DNA of 64,000 nucleotides, from the NCBI GenBank assembly GCA_951213105.1, contig OX578138.1, positions 65,385,040-65,449,039 of the forward strand, given 5' to 3'. This document shows positions 12,572 through 22,960 of this stretch, in pieces (position 1 is the stretch's first letter; every line of letters starts with the position of its first letter). This DNA is from Amaurobius ferox. Lineage: Eukaryota > Arthropoda > Arachnida > Araneae > Amaurobiidae. The translations under genes were made by a program, and so were the position numbers. The notes beneath the pieces are model-generated. The model was not told where the DNA came from. It made no database searches and worked only from the letters and a program-made list of their open reading frames with translations.

Positions 12572-13276
12572 ATGAATTTGTAAAATGTCAATTTGTGCAA
12601 AAACCCCTTCTCATTCAGGAACTTATTATTCAGAGAGTCAGAGAAAAACTGATCACTAAATCGTCGATATCTTTGTGAATTTTCAAAATATTCCAGTGGA
12701 TTGTTTTATGGAAGTTGCCCTACAGTATTCACTACAAAATCATGAAAGAAAGCTATTGCTATGTTTCGCGCCTGCGCAGTAAAAATTTAGTTTCCTCAAA
12801 TGCTTATCGTATATTCAATGCTTTGATTTTCAATTGAAGTATAATGTTTTTCTTGGATGTTAACAAATGTTCTGTAAGTTTCGTGAAATTTGATTGAGAT
12901 CTATGGATATTGTAAATAAAAAACATGTAACAAAATTTGGTATTTTTTAAAGAAACCTTTATATCTTCATAAATTTACGTTTCTGTTTTACGAAAGTGCT
13001 TATACACATTGAACAAAGCTAGTTAACTATTTTGTGAAAGTTACAAATCATTTCCAGTTTTTTATGATACAGGGTGATCAAATATATTTTCCCTCTTTTT
13101 CAATATCTTGGTGATCCCCTAAATGCACAAGTCAACGAAACTTTACTGGAAAGTATGAGTTCAAGCATGTTCTTCACATCTCTGAAGTTACAGAACACTT
13201 CACCAGGAATTTGTTTTTAGAAATTCGAAAAACATTCTAACATCCAAAGTGTCTGGATACTTTTGATCATATAGTG
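12572..13276 (-). repeat. right long terminal inverted repeat of Tc1-type element
   Basis: Partner of 10597-11255. The outer tip and the inner boundary near 'aaaatgtcaatttgtg' both pair with the left arm. Small indels make this arm slightly longer. Confidence 0.88.
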
Positions 13277-13432
13277 TATATACTATAAACACGGATAGAT
13301 CTAATGCAATAATTTCTGAGTAATATAGCAAGACACTTTAAAAAAAATAATATTTTATGTAATGAAAATTACAGCATTTTGATAAAATACTCGCCAAGTA
13401 GTACATTATTAATAAGGCAACTATGTGTGTAA

Positions 13433-13775
13433 ATTGAGACGCAAACAAGGATGTTTATAAAAACACCTTTAAAAAAGTAGAGTTCTTTTGCATAGTAAAA
13501 GGTTCCGATATGACATATCCAATTTATGCGGTATGGATATCTGCCTTTCTCGCAAGAAATAAATTAAAAGAGGAGGGTTTTCTCTCTCGCATGGCCAAGC
13601 AGTCTCGGGATTAAGCTGGCAGTAACCCAGACTCGTTAGCACACAGTGACACCTATAACCGTTTCGCAGAAGGATGAGGATAAACAAAACTGATGCGAAA
13701 ACATGTTGCTCTGAAATTAAGCGTCGCACGGGACATTCATATTAGCATGCACTTAATACTGTTTAGCTTCCTAAG
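13433..13775. repeat. family C dispersed repeat, copy 3
   Basis: It shares 'acgcaaacaaggatgttta', 'ttttgcatagtaaa', 'tatccaatttatgcggtat', 'ccaagcagtctcgggatta', 'acccagactcgttagca' and 'gtgacacctataacc' with copy 1 in the same order and orientation. It starts about 155 bp beyond the Tc1 element and ends directly before the (TA)n array. Confidence 0.8.
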
Positions 13776-13794
13776 CGGAAAGCTGTTAAGTGAA

Positions 13795-14064
<270 letters not shown>

Positions 14065-14389
14065 TGTAAGAATTTTAATTGCTTGTAATAAAGTCAAATA
14101 TTTGTGACTCATCACCTATTAAATGATGGTGTATGTACAGTATGTATTTTTTTGCATGTTTAGATTTTAATTAGAAATTTGTTTTTTCTTAAAAGCTGTT
14201 TTTCGTGTGACATTCGGTTCTGGATTTTTCTTCTGTTCTTTTCAATTTTTAAACTGAGTCAATTCGAAACGTTTATTTGTTTAGCTTCTGATTTTCTGCA
14301 GGTTTCAAGACTGCAAGAGGACCAGAAAAGAAAAGGAAATCTTTGTTGCTCTTGTAGAATTAATTGAAAGGATATCGAGTTACTTAATA

Positions 14390-14605
14390 CTTGGCTATAA
14401 ATATACAAGGAAAGAAAAGATACTGCGTCAAAATAGTTTTCCGCTTCAACACCACCGTAGTATATTTGATCTTCTTGGCAAACACCCAAACTCGTTAACA
14501 AACAGAACGTACTACCTGTAAGATATCCTTTTAAAGGTCAAGAAAACGGAATGGAATAACCATTAGACAACCATTAATGATAATGCTTGTATATAAATTA
14601 AAAAT
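14390..14605. repeat. family C related fragment, copy 4 (partial)
   Basis: Only the right half is recognisable ('aaacacccaaactcgttaac', 'ctacctgtaag', 'aaggtcaag'). Divergence is high, so membership is tentative. Confidence 0.45.
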
Positions 14606-15520
14606 TTGATATTTTATTGGTTGATCTTGTTACTTCATCGCCGCAAAAATGTTTCTATTGCATTAATTAATTTTAATTTAATTTATTTAATGGTATTTTA
14701 ATTCAATTTATTTCTTCAACATTCTGAATATGTATATTCTTAAAGTAATAAATGAAATATAATAGTTATTATATTTCTTCTTCCGCTACTCTGAGCTGAA
14801 CTTTTACGGGTAAGTCTAGTAACTGAAGAATGCAGTCCCTAGGTATTTTGTCGCCTGGCGAAATATAAAATTTTACCTTTCTTTAAAATACATTTTTGTA
14901 GAATTTATCTGTACCGAATATGCAGGATTCTGTGAAATTTTTGCCGCCTGATGTCTGTGACTCATCTGTTCAACCCGTTCTGTAACTTTTTTTTTTAAAT
15001 TTGAGGAGCTTTAATAATACGTACTATTTAATTTGCACCAGATGGATACAAATCTTGGAAGACTTGCACCTTGCAAAGATAGTGCAAACATATGAAGATA
15101 TATGTTTCATATATATTTTTTCCCATGGAACGTTCCATTGTGGACTGCCAATCCAGGATGATTCTTTTTCGGAAATTTCTCGCCACCCTAAAAATCAATC
15201 ACTTTAAGCATGCGCTTCTTCTGATTCTACGAAAGTACGGAATTGGTCACGGGAAATGTTCCTTGAGATTTTCTACTCTTATAGATTTCTATGCTTTTTT
15301 ACTTGTAATTTTTTCAGAGAACTATTTTTCAGCTAAGAGGATAAGAATAGGATAAAAAAGAAAATATTGTACAATGTGAACTGCTCCAATTAGCGCGCAA
15401 TCATTGTATCAATTTAAATTATTCGGTGATGGGTATCGATCAAGACCGTCATCAACAATTTTCATTATATCAACATACTTCTGCAAGAATAAAAAGAGAC
15501 GACGAGGAAATGTACATCTA
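14606..15520. other. no recognisable gene
   Basis: Two overlapping plus-strand frames at 15001-15355 are short and carry no motif I recognise. A short sequence of mixed composition precedes the SINE fragment at 15538. Confidence 0.4.
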
Positions 15521-15537
15521 GACACAACATTTATAGA

Positions 15538-15602
15538 CCCGGCCGTCCATACAGTTACCTTACACCTTTCTGGTAGGTCGGACGGTCTGGGTCTCAACAA
15601 CA
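15538..15602 (+). mobile_element. 5'-truncated SINE tail insertion with target duplication
   Basis: The 65-bp insert matches the 3' end of the full SINEs at 52035-52320 and 62891-63174 ('aggtcggacggtctgggt' then CAA repeats). The 14-mer 'ACAACATTTATAGA' occurs on both sides (15524-15537 and 15603-15616), an exact target-site duplication. Confidence 0.88.
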
Positions 15603-15779
15603 ACAACATTTATAGAATGTGTAGAAAGGAATAAATATATTCTCCTTCGCGCTTAAACTATAACTTTTTTGTAGTTCTAATAGATCTTTAGCTTGTGGAA
15701 CATTCAAATCATTACAGACAACCGATTCTACCCCCATCATTTCTTCTTTAGAAGAAAAGCCCCATTAAACACACCCGTA

Positions 15780-16165
15780 AAAAGAAATTAAGAAACCGAC
15801 ACTTTCCCTGGCAAGCCAATTCTCACGTGACTCACGAATCTTGTCACGCGTCACAAAAGTAGTTTTCTTTTCACTTCGCGTTCTTTTTCTGTTCGAGAAT
15901 TTCCCCTAGACGTGGAATTGTCTGGGTCGTGTAAAACCAAAACGTACCTCAACTGAGACGAATCAGGTAAAGTAGACGGAGAGAAATGGCGGCGGCCTTA
16001 GGCAGTTTTCGTTTTCTTAAAGGATTTTTTTTTTGCATCCTAAGGTACTTCAAAAGGCCAAGTCAAGCAGTACAAATGACTCATGCCCGGGGAGACTCGT
16101 AAGGTGTTTCTTTCTTGGTTTTAAGACCACGGCCGTAAGGTATGGGTCGTGCTTCGCATTAAAAA
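15780..16165 (+). promoter_or_regulatory. candidate promoter or 5' exon patch, CpG-richer than surroundings
   Basis: The patch is visibly richer in G, C and CpG than its neighbours. It holds 'TCACGTGACTCAC' (15823-15835; an E-box overlapping an AP-1-like TGACTCA), the palindrome-like 'GTCACGCGTCAC' near 15843, a second TGACTCA (16077-16083), a splice-donor-like CAG/GTAAAG at 15966-15967 and an 'AAATGGCGGC' word (15985-15994) of the kind bound by YY1. A 38-codon frame opens at that ATG. I cannot link it to a gene; the downstream exons, if any, are outside the recognisable content. Confidence 0.3.
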
Positions 16166-16554
16166 TAATAGAGAAAAAGGTGTTGAGCTTCCCACCCCCT
16201 TGATAAGATCGGAATGGTACAGTCTTTTCCAGACTTCGGGATGAGTGTCTGCAATGCCCTACTGGAAATGCATCACTGAACAGAAGAAATGATAGCCATT
16301 CCAGTGGATATCATTGGCATTCAGATGCGATTTGATATTTTCGTGTGGCAGATCTGAAGCTGGAAAGGCTATATTTAGCAACGGAGATTTTCTTTTCATC
16401 GTCTGGAATTCCACTTGTGTATCACAAGATTTTGATAGAATAATCCATGTTATGTAAAAAACTCTACACAGGAATGGACTCAGAATCATTCAAGCGTATT
16501 GCTGTGGTATACGGAAGAGATTCGTAACCTTTAACTATCAGTGAGCACCAAGAT

Positions 16555-16865
16555 TGAATAAAATTCTTGTACAAAGACACATTATTGAGTAAAATTTTTG
16601 CACAGAGACACAGTATTGAGTAAAATACATTCTTGTACAGAGACACAGTATTAAGTATTAATTCTTGCACAGAGACACAGTATTGAGTAAAATACATTCT
16701 TGTACAGAGACACAGTATTAAGTATTAATTCTTGCACAGAGACACAGTATTGAGTAAACTTCTTGCATAAGAGACACAGAATTGAGTAAAATTCTAGCCC
16801 ATCCATACAGTATTGAGTAAAACTTTTTTACATAGATACAGTATTGAATGCTTTCAGAGACGTAC
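16555..16865. repeat. 31-37 bp minisatellite, about 9 copies
   Basis: The unit resembles 'ttcttgtacagagacacag' plus 'tattgagtaaaa', with a five-base 'tacat' present in alternate units. Two units form a 68-base dimer that is itself repeated. Copies decay toward the right end. Confidence 0.9.
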
Positions 16866-16869
16866 TAAT

Positions 16870-17650
16870 AAAATATTTGCGTAGATAATCAAATTCTTAA
16901 CATTTTTATATTTTAAACAAATATTTCGAATTTCAAAACTTTTACAATCTTTCAAAAAATGGACTTGAATGACAAAAAAAATTCGGAGTTATCGGTAGTA
17001 TGTTCTACAGTTTCACCATAAACAAATGTATTCATAGTAGCCTCTAGTCCTAGAACTTGAAAATTTTACAATTTTGTTTTATCCTGAACGTTATTTTCAA
17101 TATGAAACAAGTTTTAAGATAAAATTACCAAAAATTGTATAAACATTTTGTTTGCATGATTATAAGTTTTGGAGAGAAAAAACAAGTTTAATAATTATCA
17201 GTTAAATCAGGAGAATTTCTATTTGACTTTTGAAATAATATTTATAGTAACTTCGTATGCAAACATATGAGCTTACCATAATCATAAATGCACTTTTACA
17301 TAATCATATAAATTATTTAAAAGTTAGGTAATTTATCTCCTTAAATATAATTTATCTCCATATAGATTTAAAACATTCTTTCATACACAAAATTTTAAAA
17401 CAGAACATATATGTTAAATATTCGTGCAGTCATCATTAATCATAGCTAAAAATATACCAAATTAGTGAGCATTATGGTACTCACGAACAACTTGCTACAG
17501 GATGTTTGAAAGAAAGTAGTTTTGGCCATCATTTTCTGAAATTGATATTAGACATATACTTACGATTATAGAGTTTTTACAAATAATTTTATCTTCGAAG
17601 TGTTAGATTTTTCTTAGCATTAATAATTAACAGGTTTTAAAGAAACAAAT
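16870..17650. other. AT-rich DNA without recognisable gene
   Basis: Nothing supportable in any frame. Confidence 0.45.
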
Positions 17651-17654
17651 TTTA

Positions 17655-18355
17655 ATTTAATTAATTGGAGTGTGGCGCAACTCGACTTTCTTATACCAGA
17701 ATTCAGTTTTTTTTATCGAATTTTACAAGAAAAAATTTGAAAAATCAGTATCGTGGTACCGAATGATTACAATTATAGCGAGTTACCTTTCACTTTTAAG
17801 AGGCTTGAAAAATTCTTCCGATTGATACCATACTTGATAATGTACTCACTCGGGGGAGGGGGGGGGGGTAACTTGCCCCTTTAGTGGGGGTTAATGACAT
17901 CATGTACAAAAAAAATTGTATGTCATCTATTTTTCACAACAATGATTGAAACCATTAAGTCTCATAATCATTGAGTCATAAAAATACACTTTTATGCATG
18001 ATTATGGCAAATTCTGTCCTATTAAATTCTTCCTAAAAAATTCTGTCCTATTCTGTCCTATTAAAAAAAAAAAATTGAATAAAATTCGAAGTTTTCGCTC
18101 GAATTGAAAAAAAGTCTATCTAGTTGTTCTAGATTTTTTAATAATAAAGCCAAATATAAAGCTCTGCGAAAATCCATTAATATCGTGTACACAAAAAATC
18201 GATCACAGACCTCACACAGACAGACAAACAGACGGACATCACTCCAAAAATAGTCAAAGCGTGTTCAGGAGGTCTTAAAACATATATTGGCATCAAAATT
18301 TCGAAATCGAAAAATTTCTAAACAACAATACTTTCTCATTTTGAGAAAGTAAAAA
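17655..18355 (+). repeat. family B dispersed repeat, copy 1
   Basis: It begins 'gtggcgcaactcgactttct' and aligns along its length with 44510-45170. Shared landmarks are 'gattacaattatagcg', 'gataccatacttgataatg', a G-rich run at 17852-17868, 'ttaatgacatcatgtac', 'cttttatgcatgattatg', 'acagacagacaaacagacgg' and 'catatattggcatcaaaat'. There is no open frame. At about 700 bp without coding it is a non-autonomous or decayed element of unknown class. Confidence 0.8.
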
Positions 18356-19213
18356 TAAAGTGTCAATTCAAACAATTGTCTAAATGCAATCTGTGTCTCT
18401 CAATAGTATTTTGTGAAAATTTCGAAGTTAAAATATATATGACATCTTATTAGAATAAAAATATTTATGCTCTGATTTGATGATGGAAAATTAAAACAAA
18501 AAGGATCATACTCAATTACATGCTTGCTATTAAACGAAACCTCTTTAAGGGAAAACTTCGTTAAATACACTAAAACAACAATTGTCGAACGACAACAACA
18601 AAGTAATTCTGACGCTGAAACAATATACTATAATTCTTCCGAAATACTAAAGAAAATAAACAATGCAACTTTTGGAGTTGCAGGATAATGCTCAACAGAA
18701 AAATTGTTTTGAGGAAAATTGACAAAGAAAAGCGTTAAAACTACAGATTATATGCGTATAAGAGTAATGCTAGCGTGATAGAGAAAACAACCTTGGAGTC
18801 AAACATCCTCGAGCAATGTTAACAGATAGTTCCTGTTTAGAAAAGTAATGCGTTACATATTCTATCCGATACGGATTTTGAAAGCATAACTGTGGTAAAA
18901 GGATTTAATTTAGTAAGTCCGTTTTCTGCCAAATGTTTGTTTAGAATCGGATTTAAATGCGGCTTTGCAGGGATCAAATAAAGTGCTACTTAAATAAGTA
19001 TTTATTTTTATTTTATCTTTGGAACCGATTAAGCACTAGTTTGAGTGCAACAAACATTCATTCTTTGAGTGGTAAAATAGAAAATTATTTTGGTGTACAG
19101 TTATACAGGACGTTTAAAAACACTGATCAGATATAGCTTTTGAACCGTTAATGCTGGACACGTATTTCCAATCGGAAAATTGTTTTAATAGTAATAAGAA
19201 TTATATTAAAACA

Positions 19214-19251
<38 letters not shown>

Positions 19252-20300
19252 TTATATTGCATATAACATCAGATACTGAAAATGAAGCGGGATACTGGAT
19301 TCATTTTTAATTTATTTACAACAATGGAAATTGTAATACATCTTTTTGTGTTGTGGCTAAGCAGATAGTAATTGAGTGTTGTTTTTATTGTAGCAGCAGA
19401 TCCCATGGGTAAACCGGTTTTTTATTTAAATTATTTACGGTCAGAATGCTAGCGGGTCTCACTAGTTAGCATAAAAATACATAATATAACTTTTTATATA
19501 TCCCCTTTAGCAAAGAACGTTCGATTATTGAAAAAGATTGCATAAAATAAGGAGTCTATACAAAACAAATTGACGAATTCTAAGTGGAAAAATCATGGTG
19601 AATTCATGAGAAAAAGTTTTTGAGGTCAGGATATCAATTAAATAGTAGCTTGCAGCAAAAAGCAAGTACGTAAAGTACTCTAAAGATTTATTTTGTAAAT
19701 GATCCCTAGATTGATTGGTACCAAAGTGGTTGTTTTGCTCGTCAGAAATTTTGTTTAATTCCCCTCGCTTTGAAATAATGTCAATCTATAGCTAATTATT
19801 ACATTTATATTTATAAACATATTTCGAGTTATTGGATATTTTGCTCTGAACAGGAAGTATAAAATGTTAAATTTCGTATTTTTTGCAAATACCTTCCCCA
19901 GATTTGAAAATGTTTTACACAAACTTTCTTACGATTCAAAGCAATTTTTCAATTAGAAGTATGTGGTTAGCACTAACGGTTCAAAAGTTACAAAATGACC
20001 AGTTTTTTTAAACTCTTTCTATTGCTTCGAATATTGCCATTATGTGGAAATCAATGTAATTTTTGTATATATCCAATTCTTCACGTATATGTGTAACTTA
20101 AACAAGTTTTATAAGTTTTATTTTTACAGTTATTCCATTTATTATTAGAATTATTTGAATGTTTACATTCTTGTAAGAAGGACATAGAATTTTATGTGAA
20201 GCTTGAAAGAAGATAATAGATATGACATTTATACTGAAATCTCTCTATATTAAAAAAAAAAGTTGCTGACACACCGCAGCTACCATCGTTTGACAAATTT
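18356..20300. other. AT-rich DNA, no gene; small hairpin at 19248
   Basis: No frame of note. A (TA)n tract at 19217-19247 is followed at once by a perfect 10-bp hairpin with a 3-base loop (19248-19270, arms 'GATGTTATAT'). Confidence 0.5.
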
Positions 20301-20309
20301 CTCGTGCCT

Positions 20310-20715
20310 CGAGTTTCTCAGTTTCGTACCGCAAAAACTATAGCATGCAAAAATATAAAATTTGGTACACTTGTAGAGAAACCTTTGGGGAACATGCTGG
20401 TAGTTTAAGAAATTTTTAATGTCAATGTCAAAGACAAAATATTTGAGCTACGAGTTTGCGTCCTGGATAGTCTAACAATAGCAAGACCACGAATTTTTAC
20501 AGGCAGGTACCTACATATTTGAATTTTTGCAAGATGGAGCCTTTTTTTTAAATTTCGATGTAGTTTACGAGATATTTGACTTTTTATGCACTTCTGAAGT
20601 GAAAAATGTTTTTTTGCATCGGCACGTCCATCGATTTTCTGTGTCTCGTACTGCAAAATCTACAGCATACAAAAACATGAACTTTGGTACATTTATAGAG
20701 AAATAATAGGGTAAC
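20310..20715. repeat. 75-bp direct repeat about 325 bp apart
   Basis: The block at 20318-20390 ('gtttctcagtttcgtaccgc' onward to 'tagagaaacct') recurs at 20634-20705 ('attttctgtgtctcgtactg' onward to 'tagagaaataa'). Both contain 'tttggtacattt/cactt', suggesting an old duplication inside one repeat family. Confidence 0.65.
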
Positions 20716-20754
20716 CCGATGAAATAAACAGTTTAATGAGTTAAACTTCAGTTT

Positions 20755-20845
20755 GGCTTAAAATAGCTAGCGAACCTTCCGACTCGCGAAGGGAGTTACG
20801 GGGGTTAGCGAAGCGTAGTGAGCAGGGTGCAAAGCCCCTAGTAAT
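20755..20845 (-). repeat. GC-rich repeat terminus, Helitron-end-like
   Basis: A compact GC-rich segment contains 'cgaagggagttacggggg', 'ttagcgaagcgtagtgagc' and the hairpin AGGG(T)GC-AAA-GCCCCT. It ends 'CTAG' before a T, as Helitron 3' ends do. In known Helitrons the hairpin lies a few bases before CTRR, whereas here it overlaps, so the assignment is weak. Confidence 0.35.
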
Positions 20846-21534
20846 AAAAAAAAAATTACTGTAGAGTACTGATTCTGTCAGATTTGCAAATTCCACTAGC
20901 ATGGTGAAAAAATTCTGCACAATAAACCCGTTAAATGAAAAGCTTACAGTAATTTCTTTAATTATCACTTTTACAAAAAGAAAATTATAACAAAACATTT
21001 CTCATGGTATAAAACCTAGTAGTTACAGAGAACTATGGTTGCAGAGCTGTTGTCAAAAATTTTACAGTACCAAAAATGGTTAAAATTGCAGATAGTACAC
21101 ATGACTGAATTGATTATATCACTTGTATAACATTGTGATGTGGCCCAATATGCACGTGCCGATTTGTTAGATGTGTCTATTGTAAAGGGAATCTGCATAT
21201 TTGTCTGGGTCATTGTCGGTCAGGCAGCTTTTCTTGCCGGCACGTAAGAACTTCTGATGGAGAATCTTTACGATAATCATGTTATATAACAGTAGGGCGA
21301 TAAGGTCTACGGTCTTGTGATCATTGTGCGGTAATCATATTGTACAACAGTAGAGGTATCCAAAACAACTGAGTCTACAATGATGCTTGAAAATTGGATG
21401 ATGGCTTATGTATTCTAAAATATCTGGAGTGCGACTCTTCACTTGATGTTATATTGCTACTTTTATCAGAATAAAAAAATCACCTTTTTATGACCTTTCC
21501 TTTGCTAGTTATGAGTTTATATTTATTGTTTTCC

Positions 21535-22115
21535 CTACATACATAGTATAAGGTATAAAGCATAATGATGAGGTCGAAAATTCGGATTCGAAATTCTAAC
21601 GCAAGAACACGTTACAAGCACATTGCACTCAAAACCAACGTTTTTGAGATGATGTCTGTGCGTATGTGTGTATGTATGTGCGTATGTGTCATGTGTGTGT
21701 GTCCGTGAGTTTGTGGAAGCGATACCTCACGAACTAATGGAGCATTTTGAAAAATAAAAATTCGTACGATTATTACAATCCGTGAATACTGGAGTCTTAT
21801 TGAATTTGAATGTATTCGAATATTCGAAAAAACGAGAACTGTTCTCGAAATATTTCCCGTTTTTAAAATAATTTATCAATAAAATTACTTAAAAAGTAAA
21901 AATAGTTAAGTATTCAAATATGTTCACTTACAATATGCAACATTATGCTACAAATCTATTAATATCATTCTCGTGAATTTAACTCGTTTATTGACAAGGG
22001 AAGATATTTTTGCAATGTTTTGCATTTTGACAGCAAACAGTTCGCCAATTGTCATTTATTTCGAGAGATATTAATTGAATGTTGCATTTTCCTGTGGATT
22101 TTGTACGTGAGCATA
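21535..22115 (+). repeat. family A dispersed repeat, copy 2
   Basis: Shares 'gaggtcgaaaattcggattc', an inner (GTATGT)n/(TG)n tract (21655-21705), 'gtggaagcgatacctcacga' and 'gtgaatactggagtc' with other copies. It is immediately followed by copy 3 in the same orientation. Confidence 0.78.
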
Positions 22116-22124
22116 ATTAGCTTA

Positions 22125-22960
22125 TTACTTTCATGATATACATATAATGTATATGGAAAGTATTGTGACGGGGTCGAAATTTCGAATTCGAATTTTCGAC
22201 GGGAGAGCACGTTTCAAGCACCCCTGAACACCAATCAGCCGTTTTTGAGTTGATGTCTGTGTGTGTGTGTGTGAAAGTATGTGTGTGTGTCAGTGAGTCT
22301 GGAGCGATTCGAAAAAAATTTGGTACAAAAATTACAATCCATGAATACTGGAAGCCTATTGTTTTTATACGCAATCGGATGTTCAGAAACCCTCTAAATT
22401 TTCGAGTGAAATTTTGAAAAAATTATAAAACATTAAAACCGTTAATAAAATTGCGTAAATAGTCATTTTGTATATTATTTTTTTATTAAAAAACGTTTGA
22501 CATAAATTTTAGAAAGCTAGCATGAACTGTTCTCGAGATATTGCACATTTTTCAAATAAATTTATCAAAAAAATCCCATAAATTAAAGAAAAATATTAAC
22601 TGTTGAGAAACATGTTCGCTTTTAATATGTAATATCATGCGATAAATTTGGTGATATCACTCTCGTGGATCTAGCTCTTTCCATTCGTGAGAAAAGATAC
22701 TTTGAGTAATACTTTTGTATTTGAACCCCAATAGTCATAAGAATAAGTTATTTTTCCGTCCATAACGCTTGGCGAGATTTTGGCGACGATTTTGGTGGAA
22801 TGTCGTCAACTTGGCGACTTTTTTAAATATTGCCAAATTAAAGAAAATCTTGCCAAATGGATAAAAATGACGCTAAATCAATGAAAATGACGACTAAATG
22901 ACGTCTTAATTCAATGTCTTGGAAAGAATATAAGAGAGTATCTACTATAAGAATAACCTA
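22125..22960 (+). repeat. family A dispersed repeat, copy 3
   Basis: Contains 'gacggggtcgaaatttcgaa', a (TG)n tract at about 22256-22290, 'atgaatactggaagcctatt', 'gaactgttctcgagatattg' and a right part with 'cttggcgagattttggcgac'. Copies 2 and 3 form a head-to-tail pair. Confidence 0.78.

Larger units (their letters stand above)
10597..13276 (-). mobile_element. Tc1-type DNA transposon with long inverted ends
   Basis: The element starts 'CACTATATGGTCATAAG' and ends in the near-perfect inverse 'GATCATATAGTG', with TA dinucleotides on both sides (10595-10596 and 13277-13278), the standard Tc1/mariner target duplication. The outer inverted arms are long: about 10597-11255 pairs with about 12572-13276. 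The core at about 11327-12515 has its own pair of Tc1-like ends ('ctgatcaaaactatccgg' on the left, a decayed 'ggtgtccgggactttccatc' on the right) around a dead transposase gene. This is either an IR/DR layout or a Tc1 nested inside a fold-back element. Confidence 0.9.
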
